From Betaproteobacteria bacterium (GTDB lineage Bacteria; Pseudomonadota; Gammaproteobacteria; Burkholderiales; Rhodocyclaceae): a stretch of 64,000 nucleotides of DNA. The position numbers and the translations under genes are program-made. Location: NCBI GenBank assembly GCA_012026885.1, contig VEPL01000019.1, forward strand, positions 36,038-100,037. The letters run 5' to 3'. Below are positions 17,325 to 26,830 of the stretch, one piece after another. The notes under the pieces are model-generated. The model did not search any database. It had not been told where the DNA came from and saw nothing but the letters and a program-made list of their open reading frames with translations. The stretch's first letter is position 1, and every line of letters begins with the position of its first letter.

Positions 17325-18002
17325 TTATAGCGAGGGTGAAACGCCGGGCAGGCGCAGGTGGGCGGCGGCACGTTGCGGACCGGCGCCGGGAAGGCGTGGC
17401 AGCACGCCGAGCAGCGGTGGGGTGAGGCGTTCGCCGAGCGCGGCGATATTTTCCTCACGGCGGGCCATGTCGCGGTCGACCGTGTTGGCGACCCAGCCGG
17501 CGAGCGGCAGGCCGCGGTCGGCGATGGCTTCGGCACTGAGCAGGGCGTGGTTGATGCAGCCGAGGCGCAGGCCGACGACGAGGATGACCGGCAGGCCGAG
17601 GGCGACGGCGAGGTCGGCGCTGTCGCGGTCGACGCCGAGCGGGACGCGAAATCCGCCGACCCCCTCGACGATGACGAAGTCCGCCTGCCGGCGCGCTGCG
17701 GCGACCGCGTCGGCGATCACCGCGAAGTCGATGGCGCGGCCTTCCTCGGCGGCGGCGATGTGCGGGGCGACGGCGGCGTGGAAACAATACGGATTGATCA
17801 CCTCCGGCGGCAGCGCGACGCTGGAGGCGGCGACGAGGCTGTCGACGTCCTCGTTGCGTCCGGCCGCATCGACGCCGGCGGCAACCGGCTTCAGGCCGGC
17901 GGCGGCGAAGCCGGCGGCGCACGCGGCATGGAGCAGGGCGCAGGCGGTGAAGGTCTTGCCGATCTCGGTGTCAGTCCCGGTCAGGAAGTAGGCTTGGCTC
18001 AT
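17325..18002 (-). CDS. bioD: Dethiobiotin synthetase
   Basis: A 225-residue ATP-dependent enzyme that closes the ureido ring of dethiobiotin from 7,8-diaminopelargonate and CO2. The P-loop reads GTDTEIGKTF, followed by LKPVAAG, the motif VEGVGGFRVPL and LGCINHALLSAEAI, all standard for BioD. The ATG overlaps the bioC stop (ATGA). It is the last biotin gene of the cluster; yciB begins 9 bases later. Confidence 0.95.
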   Translation of the reverse strand: MSQAYFLTGTDTEIGKTFTACALLHAACAAGFAAAGLKPVAAGVDAAGRNEDVDSLVAASSVALPPEVINPYCFHAAVAPHIAAAEEGRAIDFAVIADAVAAARRQADFVIVEGVGGFRVPLGVDRDSADLAVALGLPVILVVGLRLGCINHALLSAEAIADRGLPLAGWVANTVDRDMARREENIAALGERLTPPLLGVLPRLPGAGPQRAAAHLRLPGVSPSL

Positions 18003-18757
18003 CGGTGGGCGCTCAGGGTGATTACATCGTAGGTCAGGGGCAGGCCGGACGGCTCGCGCAGTTCCTCGATGGCGGACTCGGCGCGGGCGAGGTCGGCGCG
18101 ACCGAGGAGGCCGGTGCGGCGGCCGGCACCGACCTGGTTGGCGCCGATTGCCTTGACGGCTTTCATCAGGGAGCGGAAATCCGGGTAGTGCGCGGTTTCG
18201 CGGCCATTCCGGACGTCGACCGCAAGCAACCCGGCGGTGGATGCCAACTGCGCGACCTCGTCGGCGGTGTGGAAGGGGAGGGTATGGCGATGGCTGTCGA
18301 CGCCGGCGAAGGCATGGCGCAGCTCGCGGAAGGTGGCGGGGCCGAGCGTCGCGACGCTCACGCCACCGCCCGGGGCGAGCACGCGGCTGGCTTCTCCCAG
18401 CGCGCGGCCGAGGTCGCACCACTGCAGGGTCAGGCTCGACCAGTAGGCAGTGAAGGCAGCATCGGCGAAGGGCAGGTGCTCGGCGTCGCCGGCGACCCTG
18501 ACCCAGCTGCCCGGAACGCGGACCAGCATGGCGGGTGCAATGTCGAGGGCGACCAGCCTTGCGTCAGGGCAGCGCATCTGCAGCAAATCGAGCGCGTAAC
18601 CCGTGCCGCAGCCGACGTCTAGGATGCGCCCGCCGCTGACGGCGAGCGTCGCGGCCAGCCGGTCGCAGATGCGGCGCTGGACGACGGCGGCTTCGTCGTA
18701 GCTGACGGCGGCGCGACTGAAGGCTTCGCGGACGCGCGCCTTCGGCGGTCTACTCAT
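17999..18757 (-). CDS. bioC: Malonyl-ACP O-methyltransferase
   Basis: A 252-residue SAM-dependent methyltransferase that masks malonyl-ACP as a methyl ester to start pimeloyl synthesis. Family features are the N-terminal VREAFSRAAVSYDEAAVVQRRICDRL, the SAM motif ILDVGCGTG, LPFADAAFTAYWSSLTLQWC and HYPDFRSLMKAVKAIGAN. The start at 18757 overlaps the bioH end by 8 bases, so translation is coupled on both sides. Confidence 0.94.
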   Translation of the reverse strand: MSRPPKARVREAFSRAAVSYDEAAVVQRRICDRLAATLAVSGGRILDVGCGTGYALDLLQMRCPDARLVALDIAPAMLVRVPGSWVRVAGDAEHLPFADAAFTAYWSSLTLQWCDLGRALGEASRVLAPGGGVSVATLGPATFRELRHAFAGVDSHRHTLPFHTADEVAQLASTAGLLAVDVRNGRETAHYPDFRSLMKAVKAIGANQVGAGRRTGLLGRADLARAESAIEELREPSGLPLTYDVITLSAHR

Positions 18758-19463
18758 CGAGGAAGGCGCGCACCGTGGCGAGGAAGGCATCGGGCTGCGC
18801 GACGAAGGGCGCGTGGGCGCAGTCGGCGAAAGGCGCCAGCCGGGCATGCGGGATCAGGGCGGCGAGCGCTTCGGCGGCGGCGAGCGGCATCAGGGGGTCG
18901 GCGGCACCGTGGATGAGCAGCGTCGGGGCGGCGACCCGCGGGGCGAGCGGCGCCAGGTCGACGTCTCGCAGCCAGGCCAGTCCGGCCCCGAGGACCGCGA
19001 CTGGCGGCCGCGGGTCGGCGAGGTCGAGGAGCTGGCGGGTGACCTCCTTGGCGCGCGCATCGCCGCGGTTGAAGCCGCCGACGAAGCGAGGCAGCATGGC
19101 CTCGGGGTCGGCCAGCATGCTGGTGGTGAATTCGGCGAGCATTTCCGGCGGCATCGCGTGCGGCCAGCCGTCGCGCTGGACGAATGAGGCGGTGCCGGCG
19201 ACTAGCACGAGCTTGCCGACCTTGTCCGGATGGCGCGCCGCGACGGCGAGTGCGAGTTGGGCGCCGATCGACCAGCCTGCCAGCGTCGCACCGTCCGGCA
19301 GGCGGGCGGCAATGTCGTCGGCGGCGGTGGCGAAATCGTTGATCAGCGGCGCCTCCCGGTAGCCGGGCAGGTCGAAAATCGTGCCGCCGAGCGCGTCGAC
19401 CGCAGCATTCAGGGGGCCGCGGCCGAGGCACCAGCCGGGGAGGAAGACGAGGGGGGCGGTCAT
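18750..19463 (-). CDS. bioH: Pimeloyl-ACP methyl ester esterase
   Basis: A 237-residue alpha/beta hydrolase. It has the nucleophile elbow GWSIGA (Ser), the Asp strand LIHGAADPLMP and the His in DCAHAPF, with the oxyanion region LPGWCLG. It frees pimeloyl-ACP from its methyl ester, the last step before BioF. Placement between bioF and bioC supports BioH over a generic hydrolase. The ATG at 19463 overlaps the bioF stop. Confidence 0.93.
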   Translation of the reverse strand: MTAPLVFLPGWCLGRGPLNAAVDALGGTIFDLPGYREAPLINDFATAADDIAARLPDGATLAGWSIGAQLALAVAARHPDKVGKLVLVAGTASFVQRDGWPHAMPPEMLAEFTTSMLADPEAMLPRFVGGFNRGDARAKEVTRQLLDLADPRPPVAVLGAGLAWLRDVDLAPLAPRVAAPTLLIHGAADPLMPLAAAEALAALIPHARLAPFADCAHAPFVAQPDAFLATVRAFLDE

Positions 19464-20623
19464 GCGAGTTCCTTCAGGGTGGCGACCAGGCAGTCGATGT
19501 CGGCTTCGGTGTGGGCGGCGGAAACGGAAACGCGCAGGCGGGCCATGCCCTTGGGCACCGTCGGCGGGCGGATCGCCGGCACCCACAGGCCGTGTTCCCA
19601 CAGCGCTTCGGCCAGCGCGACGGCGGCGTCGTTCTCGCCGACGATCAGCGGCTGGATGGCGGTGGCCGACGGCAGCAGCTGCCACGGCAGTCCGGCGAGG
19701 CCGTCGCGCAGGCGGGCGATGTTGACGAAGAGCTGGCGGCGCAGGCCGTCGCCGGCGCGGATAAGGTCGAGGCTTTTCGACAACGCACAGGCGACGGCCG
19801 GCGGCGCGGCGGTGGTGAAGATGTAGCTGCGCCCCTTGTTGAGCAGGTAGTCGATCGTCGTCGCGGAGCCGGCGACGAAGGCGCCACTGACGCCGGCGGC
19901 CTTGCCCAGCGTGCCCATCAGGATGATGCGCGGGTCGGGCGGCAGGTTGAAGTGGGCGAGGCAGCCGCGCCCCTGCGCGCCGAGGACACCGAAGCCGTGC
20001 GCGTCGTCGACCACCAGCCAGGCATCGAAGCGCCCGGCCAGCGCGAACAGCGCGGGCAGCGGGGCGAGGTCACCGTCCATGCTGAACACGGCGTCGGTGA
20101 CGATCAGCTTGACCGGCGCCGCGCAGGCGGCGAGCTGGCGCTCGAGCCCGGCGACATCCCCGTGCGGATAGCGGTGCACGTCGGCGCCGGCGGCCTTCGC
20201 GAGTTGCATCGCGTCGATCAGCGAAGCGTGGTTGAGCTTGTCGGAGAACACCGCCGCACTGCGCCCGGCCAGCGTCGGTGTCACCGCGAGGTTGGCGAGA
20301 TAGCCGGTCGAGAAGGTGAGCACGCGGGCGAAGCCGGTGAAGGCAGCCAGCGCCTTTTCGAGCGCCTCGTGCGGCGCCAGATGGCCGGCAACCAGGTGCG
20401 AGGCGCCGCTGCCGGCACCCCAGCGGCGCGCGCCGTCGGCTAGCGCGGCGGCGATCTCCGCGTTGCCGGCCAGCCCGAGGTAGTCATTGCTCGCGAAATT
20501 GAGCACTTCCCGGCCGTCGACCGTGGCGATCCGCCCGCACGGCGAGGCGAGCAGGCGCCGGCGGCGGGTGAGGCCGGCGGTGGCGATCTCGGCGAGTTCG
20601 GCAGCGAGGCGGTCTTCAAGCAT
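19460..20623 (-). CDS. bioF: 8-amino-7-oxononanoate synthase
   Basis: A 387-residue PLP enzyme that condenses pimeloyl-ACP with alanine. Motifs: NFASNDYLGLA, GAGSGASHLVAGH, SDKLNHASLIDAMQLA, the cofactor Asp in DDAHGFGVLG, and the Schiff-base lysine in MGTLGKAAG. The length fits the family. It starts 42 bases after the ovoA stop and overlaps bioH by 4 bases. Confidence 0.95.
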   Translation of the reverse strand: MLEDRLAAELAEIATAGLTRRRRLLASPCGRIATVDGREVLNFASNDYLGLAGNAEIAAALADGARRWGAGSGASHLVAGHLAPHEALEKALAAFTGFARVLTFSTGYLANLAVTPTLAGRSAAVFSDKLNHASLIDAMQLAKAAGADVHRYPHGDVAGLERQLAACAAPVKLIVTDAVFSMDGDLAPLPALFALAGRFDAWLVVDDAHGFGVLGAQGRGCLAHFNLPPDPRIILMGTLGKAAGVSGAFVAGSATTIDYLLNKGRSYIFTTAAPPAVACALSKSLDLIRAGDGLRRQLFVNIARLRDGLAGLPWQLLPSATAIQPLIVGENDAAVALAEALWEHGLWVPAIRPPTVPKGMARLRVSVSAAHTEADIDCLVATLKELA

Positions 20624-20665
20624 CGCGTTTTCCCGGCGGGCGGGAGGCGGATTGGTTCATGGCCG

Positions 20666-22771
20666 TCAGGTGCGCTCCCAGAGCGTGACTTCCGACAGGG
20701 TGTGCTGGAACTTGCGCTTGGTTTCGCGGATCACGAAGGGCACTGAGCGGGGCTCGCCAAGCAGGCGGAAGTGCGGGGCGAGCAGCGCCTTGAGGCCGTC
20801 GAGGGTGGTGAAGTTCTCGCCGTCTTTCTTGAAGCCGCCGATCCAGGCTTCGCGCTTGGTGTGCTCGGCCAGCCAAGTGTAGGGCGAGGCGATGACGAGG
20901 AGGCCGCCCGGATTGAGACGCTCGTGGATGGTGTTGAGGAAGAGCGCGGGGTCGTAGAGGCGGTCGATCAGGTTGGCGGCGAGGATGAGGTCGTAGCTGG
21001 TGAAGAGCGGCTTGAGGTTGCAGGCGTCGCCCTGGAAGAATTCGACTCGCGGCGCGACCGTCGCGAGGTCCAGGTCGGCCAGCGCGCACGCCTTGTAGCT
21101 GACCAGCTCGCCCTCGTCGGTCAGCGTGTAACGTAGGCTGCCCTGTTCGGCCAGCTGGGTGCCGACGCCGATGAAGCGGGCGGAGAAGTCGATGCCGGTG
21201 ACCCTCCCGAAATGGCGGGCCAGTTCGAACGTGGCGCGGCCGGTGGCGCAGCCGAGGTCGAGTGCGCTACGCGCCGGCCGGTCGCCCATCGCCGCGATGG
21301 CGAGCCGGGCCAGGGCGCGCGGGAAGTTGGGTACGCCGAAGTATTCGTCGCCGTAGTGGAACTCGATGTATTCCGAGATCAGGTGGTCGGTTTCATAGCG
21401 CGAGGCTGGCTGGCTGGCCGGCACGTCGGCGACGACGTAGCGGAAGCCGGCGTGCTGGAAGAAATGGCGGCGGAAGGCGTAGCGCGACACCGGTGCCGCC
21501 TCGTTGCCGCAGGAAATCCATGAGCCGCCCTTGATCAAATTGTGGCGGTCGTCGAAGGTCGGGGTCGTGAAATCGTCGTAGATCGGGTGGACTGCGAAGC
21601 CGGCGAACGGGTAGGTCGGCGTTTCCAGCCACTGCCAGACGTTGCCGACCACATCGAACAGCGGGCCGTGGGCATGGCGGGTCACCGGGCAACTCGAGGC
21701 CTCGTGCGCGAGTCCCAGATTGGCTGGCGGCAGGGCGTCAGGCAGGTCGCCGATGCCGGCGAAGCGGCGGAGCGCGTGCCATTCGTCCTCGCTCGGCAGG
21801 CGCACGGGCTGGCCGCCGGTGTGCGCCTTCCAGGCGCAGAAGGCCCTGGCTTCGTGGCAGTTGGTTTCGACCGGCCAGTCCCAGGGCATGGCCACCTCTT
21901 CGAGCATCAGGCGCAGGCGCCATTGGCTGCCGTCCCTGACCCAGAAGGTCGGGTGCTCGGCACGGGCGAAGGTCTTCCAGGCGGCGCCTTCTTCCGTCCA
22001 CAGCGCGTCATCCGCATAGCCGCCGGCCGCGACGAAGGTGAGGAATTCCCGGTTGGAGACGAGGTGGCGGCTGGCCTTGAAGGCTGCGGTCGACGCTTCG
22101 TGCGTGCCAAATTCGTTGTCCCAGCCATAGATCTGCGGGGCGCTGCGGTCGCGGCCGATAAGGAATTCGGCGGCGGGAATGTCGACCAGCGTGTTGTCGG
22201 GGGCGACGCCGCTGTCGCGGCACGGCGCCCAGGCGGGATGCGGGCGGACGTACTTGAGGTGATGCTGGCGGATCAGGACCGACGAGGTTTCGAGGTGGAT
22301 ACGCTCGTGCTCGATGCCCATCAGGACGATCCAGAACGGGTCGTCCCAGCCGATCGGCAGGCTCAGCGGCTGTGCGCGGATCAGGCGGTCGACCGCGGCA
22401 CGCACTTGCCGGCGGTAATCGCACACGGCGGCGACGGCGGGCCAGTCGTAGCGTGCGTCGCTGAGGTCGTCCCAGCTCATCTCATCGACGCCGATGGCGA
22501 ACATCGATTCGAAGCCGGGGTTGATGCGTTCCAGAAGCCCGGCGAGCGCCAGCTTGTTGATGAAGAAAGTGGCGGTGTGGCCGAAGTAGAAGATCAGCGG
22601 GTGGCGCAGGGGGATCGGCTTGACGTAGTAGGCCTCGTCGCCTGCCAGCGTTTCGAACAGCAGTTCGTAGCGGTCGAAGGTGGCGTGGAAGTAATCCAGG
22701 ATCTGCCGGCGCTTCTGGTCGGGGTCGGTGCCGCTGAGCAGCGGCGTGCCGGGGAAGGGAGACGGCTTCAT
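20666..22771 (-). CDS. ovoA: OvoA, 5-histidylcysteine sulfoxide synthase / methyltransferase
   Basis: A 701-residue three-domain enzyme that makes the C-S bond of ovothiol from cysteine and histidine and carries the N-methyltransferase that finishes the thiol-histidine. The DinB-like domain (about 1-190) holds the iron ligands His65, and His155/His159 in a HX3HXE motif (HERIHLE). The FGE-sulfatase-like domain spans about 200-440 (GNVWQWLETP, IKGGSWISCGNEA). The C-terminal methyltransferase (about 450-700) has LDLGCATGRATFELA. The fused methyltransferase distinguishes OvoA from EgtB. The ATG overlaps the bioA stop (ATGA), so it is translationally coupled inside the biotin operon. No OvoB lyase is obvious in the window. 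Confidence 0.92.
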   Translation of the reverse strand: MKPSPFPGTPLLSGTDPDQKRRQILDYFHATFDRYELLFETLAGDEAYYVKPIPLRHPLIFYFGHTATFFINKLALAGLLERINPGFESMFAIGVDEMSWDDLSDARYDWPAVAAVCDYRRQVRAAVDRLIRAQPLSLPIGWDDPFWIVLMGIEHERIHLETSSVLIRQHHLKYVRPHPAWAPCRDSGVAPDNTLVDIPAAEFLIGRDRSAPQIYGWDNEFGTHEASTAAFKASRHLVSNREFLTFVAAGGYADDALWTEEGAAWKTFARAEHPTFWVRDGSQWRLRLMLEEVAMPWDWPVETNCHEARAFCAWKAHTGGQPVRLPSEDEWHALRRFAGIGDLPDALPPANLGLAHEASSCPVTRHAHGPLFDVVGNVWQWLETPTYPFAGFAVHPIYDDFTTPTFDDRHNLIKGGSWISCGNEAAPVSRYAFRRHFFQHAGFRYVVADVPASQPASRYETDHLISEYIEFHYGDEYFGVPNFPRALARLAIAAMGDRPARSALDLGCATGRATFELARHFGRVTGIDFSARFIGVGTQLAEQGSLRYTLTDEGELVSYKACALADLDLATVAPRVEFFQGDACNLKPLFTSYDLILAANLIDRLYDPALFLNTIHERLNPGGLLVIASPYTWLAEHTKREAWIGGFKKDGENFTTLDGLKALLAPHFRLLGEPRSVPFVIRETKRKFQHTLSEVTLWERT

Positions 22772-24114
22772 GCGGATAGGGCCTCGTCGAGCGCGCCCTG
22801 TATCGCCGTGCCCAGCAGGGCGATCTCCGTGTCGGTGACGATGTAGGGCGGCATCAGGTAAACGGTATTGCCGATAGGGCGGATCAGGGCTTCGCGGGCC
22901 AGCGCGGCGCGATAGAACTTGCGCGCGAACCACGGGTCGTCGGTGGGGACGTCGAACGCGGCGATCATGCCGCGCTGGCGCAGGTGCCTGACTTGTGGGT
23001 TGGCGGCGAGCGGGGCGAGGGCGGCGGCGATTTTTGCCGCTTTCTCGCGGTTGACCGCGATCACGCCGTCGGAATCGAAGATGTCGAGCGTCGCCAGCGC
23101 GGCGCGGCAGGCGAGCGGGTTGCCGGTGTAGCTGTGCGAATGCAGGAAAGCGCGGGCGACCGAGTCATCGAGGAAAGCGGCGTAGAGGGTGTCGCTGCAC
23201 AGCACGACGGAAAGTGGCAGGTAGCCGCCGGAAATGCCCTTCGACAGGCACATCAGGTCGGGCCGGATGTCCGCCTGTTCGTGGGCGAAGAAGGTGCCTG
23301 TGCGGCCGCAGCCGACGGCGATCTCGTCGCAGATCAGGTGCACCTCGAAACGGTCACACAGGGCGCGGGCGAGGCGCAGGTACTCGGGATCATGCATCGC
23401 CATGCCGGCGGCGCCCTGGATCAGTGGCTCGACGATCAGCGCCGCCGTGGCTTCGCCGTGGGCTTCCAGGTGTTGCTCGAGCGCGACCGCGGCACGGCGG
23501 GCAACGTCGCCCGGTGTCTCGCCGGGTTCGCCGAGGCGGAAGTCGGGCGAGGGCACAACCGTCGCCCCGCGCACCAGCGGCGCGTAGGCATCCCGGAAGA
23601 TCGCCATATCAGTGACGGCCAGCGCGCCGACCGTTTCGCCGTGATAGCTCCCGGCCAGGCAGAGGAAGCGGTCCTTCTCCGGGCGCCCGACATTGCGCCA
23701 GTAATGGCAGCTCATCTTCAGCGCGATTTCGGTGGCCGAGGCGCCGTCGGATGCATAGAAGGCATGGCCGAGGGCGCCGCCGGTCAAGGCCGACAGACGC
23801 TCGGAAAGTTCGACCACCGGCTGGTGCGTGAAGCCGGCCAGCATGACGTGCTCGAGCGTTTCCAGCTGTTCAGTCAAGGCCGAGTTGATGCGCGGATTGG
23901 CGTGGCCGAACAGGTTGGTCCACCACGAGCTGATCCCGTCGAGGTAGCGCTTGCCGTCGAAATCGTAGAGCCAGGCGCCGCTGCCGCGGGCGATGGGGAC
24001 CAGCGGAAGGTGTTCCGGCGAGCCGCTGCGGGCGTGGTGGCGCATTTGCGTGCACGGGTGCCAGACGGCAGCCTGGCTGCGTGCCAGCCAGTCGGCGTTG
24101 CCGGAGTGGGCCAT
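22768..24114 (-). CDS. bioA: Adenosylmethionine-8-amino-7-oxononanoate aminotransferase
   Basis: A 448-residue class III PLP aminotransferase that converts KAPA to DAPA with SAM as amino donor. Motifs: VWHPCTQM near the start, DGISSWWTNLFGHANPRI, the SYHGETVGAL loop, the PLP Asp in LICDEIAVGCGRTG, and the lysine in CLSKGISGGYLPL. These match BioA and not generic ornithine-type enzymes. The ATG at 24114 is 8 bases after the DUF2863 stop; the end overlaps ovoA. Confidence 0.95.
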   Translation of the reverse strand: MAHSGNADWLARSQAAVWHPCTQMRHHARSGSPEHLPLVPIARGSGAWLYDFDGKRYLDGISSWWTNLFGHANPRINSALTEQLETLEHVMLAGFTHQPVVELSERLSALTGGALGHAFYASDGASATEIALKMSCHYWRNVGRPEKDRFLCLAGSYHGETVGALAVTDMAIFRDAYAPLVRGATVVPSPDFRLGEPGETPGDVARRAAVALEQHLEAHGEATAALIVEPLIQGAAGMAMHDPEYLRLARALCDRFEVHLICDEIAVGCGRTGTFFAHEQADIRPDLMCLSKGISGGYLPLSVVLCSDTLYAAFLDDSVARAFLHSHSYTGNPLACRAALATLDIFDSDGVIAVNREKAAKIAAALAPLAANPQVRHLRQRGMIAAFDVPTDDPWFARKFYRAALAREALIRPIGNTVYLMPPYIVTDTEIALLGTAIQGALDEALSA

Positions 24115-24122
24115 CGGATCGG

Positions 24123-25295
24123 TCAGTGCAATGCCTGCGAGGTCGCGGCCGGCTGTTCCGGCATCTCGGCATGCACGAGTTCGCCTTCGGCATTGGGGAA
24201 CATCGGGGCGCCGCAGTCGTCGCAGAATTCCATCGGGAAATGGTGGTCGAGGAAGAGGACTTCCTTGACCCCGGCCTCGCGCAATGTCGCCTCGATCTCG
24301 CCGGCCGCGTCGGTCGCTTCGTCCTCGGCGCCGAGCAGCGGCCAGACGATGCCGTGGTAAACCTCGTCGCCGGTCTTCGGGCCGAGGCCGACCCGGTATT
24401 CCTCCATGCGGCGGTCGTAGCAGGGCCCGACGACGGCGCGGATGTCGGCCGGCATCAGCCCGAGCGTCGTCTGCAGGAAGGCGACCGCGGCCTTCAGCGA
24501 GTAGGGGCGCGAGAGGCGGTCGGCATTGCGGCAGGCGGCGTGGTAGGCGTCCGGCTGCAGCGGCTGCCAGGCGCAGCCGGTGAGCACCGGCTCGAGGCCC
24601 GGGCTGCCCTGGCGGATCCATTCCTTGAGCGCGCCGTCGCGGCTGCCGTCCTTTTCGTTCCAGCGGAAGAGCGGGCCGCCGGCCGGCACGGCGATGGCGC
24701 CGATCAGGTAACGCACGTCGGAGAGGAAACGGTTGGTTTCGGCCATGGTTGCGCCGTCGACCGCAAGGTGCTTGCCGGCCAGCGCCGCCTCGCCGAGTTC
24801 GCGGGTCAGTTGCCAAGTGTCGCAGAAGCTGCGCGGCAGCTGGTCGGGGCTGTAGAGGAAATCGGCGAGGGCGACGCGGGCGTCGGCGCCGAAGACATGT
24901 GCGCCGAGGTGCACCGCCAGGGTTTCGAGGGTGCTCTTCGGCAGGCTGCCAGAAGGGATCGAGAAGCGCGACCAGGCCAGCACCGGTGCCGCGAACAGGA
25001 GGACGTCGACAGTCCGGCCAGGCGCTTCGAGGCGGGTAGTTTCGGCGCGCGCCTCGACCATGTCGGCAAGTTCGTCGTGGGCACGCGGGTTGGCCTCGAA
25101 CAGGCGGTCGAGGGCGGTGTTGATATCGTCCTCGGCGCCATTGCGCAGGAGCCCGTCGACGGTCTCGGCGAGCTGGGCTTCCCAGTAGGCGTCCTCGAGC
25201 TTGCCGCCGGACTCGGAAAGGCCGCCGGCCAGGCGTTGCAATTCGGCGGCGTCGCGCGACAGGCGGTCGCGGGCGCCGAAGCGGGTGCGTTTCAT
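24123..25295 (-). CDS. DUF2863 family protein
   Basis: A 390-residue cytoplasmic protein of DUF2863, a family I know mainly from betaproteobacteria and without assigned function. It begins [26 protein letters not shown] and ends with a [11 protein letters not shown] segment, possibly metal-binding. First gene of the same-strand run leading into bioA (8 bases apart). It is divergent from yaaA across a 79-bp gap, which must hold the promoter of the whole bio run. Whether it takes part in biotin synthesis is unknown. Confidence 0.85.
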   Translation of the reverse strand: MKRTRFGARDRLSRDAAELQRLAGGLSESGGKLEDAYWEAQLAETVDGLLRNGAEDDINTALDRLFEANPRAHDELADMVEARAETTRLEAPGRTVDVLLFAAPVLAWSRFSIPSGSLPKSTLETLAVHLGAHVFGADARVALADFLYSPDQLPRSFCDTWQLTRELGEAALAGKHLAVDGATMAETNRFLSDVRYLIGAIAVPAGGPLFRWNEKDGSRDGALKEWIRQGSPGLEPVLTGCAWQPLQPDAYHAACRNADRLSRPYSLKAAVAFLQTTLGLMPADIRAVVGPCYDRRMEEYRVGLGPKTGDEVYHGIVWPLLGAEDEATDAAGEIEATLREAGVKEVLFLDHHFPMEFCDDCGAPMFPNAEGELVHAEMPEQPAATSQALH

Positions 25296-25374
25296 CGGTG
25301 TTCCAAAAAGCAAAAGATTGATTTTACCAGCCGGTAGAATATTCCCGTCCGTCTCTGCAGTCCGCCCCGCATCC

Positions 25375-26145
25375 ATGCTCATCTTCCTGTCACCGGCCAA
25401 ATCGCTCGATTACAAGACCCCGCCGCATGTCGCGACCCATACCCAGCCTGCCTTCCTCGACCGTTCCGCGAAGCTGATCCGGGCGTTGCGCCGGTTGTCG
25501 CCGGCCGATATCGCCAACCTGATGGATATCTCCGATGCGCTGGCCGTGCTCAACTTCCAGCGCTATGCCGAGTGGTCTTTGCCGTTCACGCCGGCCAACG
25601 CCAAGCAGGCGGTGCTGGCCTTCGACGGCGATGTCTACGATGGCCTCGGGGCGAAGACCCTGGCGCCTGCCGATCTCGATTTCGCGCAGCGGCACGTCCG
25701 CATCCTTTCCGGCCTCTACGGCATCCTGCGGCCGCTCGACCTGATGCAGCCCTACCGGCTCGAGATGGGGACGAAATTCGCCACTGCACGGGGCAAGGAT
25801 CTCTACGCCTTCTGGGGCGAGACGCTGCTGAAGGCGATCAACGTCGAACTCGACGCCATGGCGCGGCCCGTTGCGGTCAACCTCGCCTCCGAGGAATATT
25901 TCAAGGCGGCGGTCGGGCGCAAGATCCGCGGCGACGTGATACAGCCGGTTTTCGAGGACTGGAAAGGCGGTCGCTACAAGATCATCAGCTTCTACGCCAA
26001 GCGGGCGCGTGGCCTGATGACGCGGTACGCGGTGTGTAACCGCCTCACGGAGCCCGACGGGCTCAAAGGGTTCGACCTCGACGGCTATGCCTATGCGGAA
26101 GGGGCTTCGGACGACCGGACCTGGGTCTTCCGCCGGCGAGCCTGA
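25375..26145 (+). CDS. yaaA: Peroxide stress protein YaaA
   Basis: A 256-residue YaaA/DUF328 protein. Signatures: [13 protein letters not shown] at the start, [44 protein letters not shown] [11 protein letters not shown], and [12 protein letters not shown]. In E. coli YaaA lowers free iron and limits peroxide damage. A TAGAAT element at 25335-25340 may be its -10. The ATG at 25375 begins the conserved sequence; earlier in-frame codons overlap the divergent DUF2863 gene and are not used. Confidence 0.94.
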   Translation: MLIFLSPAKSLDYKTPPHVATHTQPAFLDRSAKLIRALRRLSPADIANLMDISDALAVLNFQRYAEWSLPFTPANAKQAVLAFDGDVYDGLGAKTLAPADLDFAQRHVRILSGLYGILRPLDLMQPYRLEMGTKFATARGKDLYAFWGETLLKAINVELDAMARPVAVNLASEEYFKAAVGRKIRGDVIQPVFEDWKGGRYKIISFYAKRARGLMTRYAVCNRLTEPDGLKGFDLDGYAYAEGASDDRTWVFRRRA

Positions 26146-26158
26146 AGCCGCTGGCGCG

Positions 26159-26668
26159 TTAGAGCTTGATGCCGAGGGTGCGGGCGATCAGCTCGACCTG
26201 GGTCGGGCTGTCCCACTCGCGGGCGCCGTAGAACTTGCCGAGCACCTTGCCGTCGGGTCCGACCACTACGGTCAGCGGCAGGCGGTTGGCGCCCAGCATG
26301 TGCTCGAGCGGCCACGGCTTGGCGTCGATGAAGTTGGCGAACCCGGTGCCGGATTTTTCGAGGAAGGTGTAGGCGTTCTGCGGATAGTCGTCGGTCGAAA
26401 TGCCGATCACCGTGAACTGTCGTCCATAGCGCTTCGACAACCGGTCGAGCGATCCCATCTCGGCTCGGCAGGGAGCGCACCAGCTGGCCCAGACGTTGAT
26501 GATCAGCGGCTTGCCGCGATAGGCGGAAACCTTGGTCGGCGGCACGTTGAGGCCCTGGAGCGGCAGGTCGCGCAGCATTTCGCCGACTGGCACTTCGCCC
26601 GGCATCGCCGCTCCGGCGGGTGTGGCGAGCGCGACGAGCAGGCACAACAGGGCGACGATCGGTTTCAT
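26159..26668 (-). CDS. TlpA-like periplasmic thioredoxin-fold protein
   Basis: A 169-residue exported redoxin. A signal peptide (about 1-20, ending AGAAM) is followed by a TlpA/ResA-like domain with the redox motif Trp63-Cys-Ala-Pro-Cys67 and the cis-Pro region RLPLTVVVGPDGKVLG. It would reduce or exchange disulfides in the periplasm, for example in cytochrome c maturation. No partner is adjacent. It converges with yaaA (13 bases between the stops). Confidence 0.9.
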   Translation of the reverse strand: MKPIVALLCLLVALATPAGAAMPGEVPVGEMLRDLPLQGLNVPPTKVSAYRGKPLIINVWASWCAPCRAEMGSLDRLSKRYGRQFTVIGISTDDYPQNAYTFLEKSGTGFANFIDAKPWPLEHMLGANRLPLTVVVGPDGKVLGKFYGAREWDSPTQVELIARTLGIKL

Positions 26669-26768
26669 GGCGGCGGACAGGTTGCGGTACGAGGCGCCAA
26701 GTTTAGCGCAGGCGACCGGCGGGTACCGCTTTGGCTTTGACCCAGGTCATGCCCTCGCCAGAGAGCGA

Positions 26769-26797
26769 TTGACGCTCTGCGGGGCGGGGCGGATACT
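26769..26797 (+). promoter_or_regulatory. Candidate sigma-70 promoter
   Basis: TTGACG (26769-26774) and GATACT (26792-26797) with a 17-base spacer, 33 bases before the ATG of the small exported protein at 26831. Good fit to the consensus in an otherwise GC-rich region. Confidence 0.5.
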
Positions 26798-26830
26798 CAG
26801 CATCTTTGACTCAGCGGAGCCCTCCCGACC

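Noticed and set aside
20666..22771. Reading the FGE-sulfatase-like domain as a formylglycine-generating enzyme that matures the arylsulfatase, or the gene as egtB
   Set aside because: The N-terminal DinB-like domain with HX3HXE and the fused C-terminal methyltransferase are the OvoA layout. FGE proteins lack both, and EgtB normally lacks the methyltransferase.
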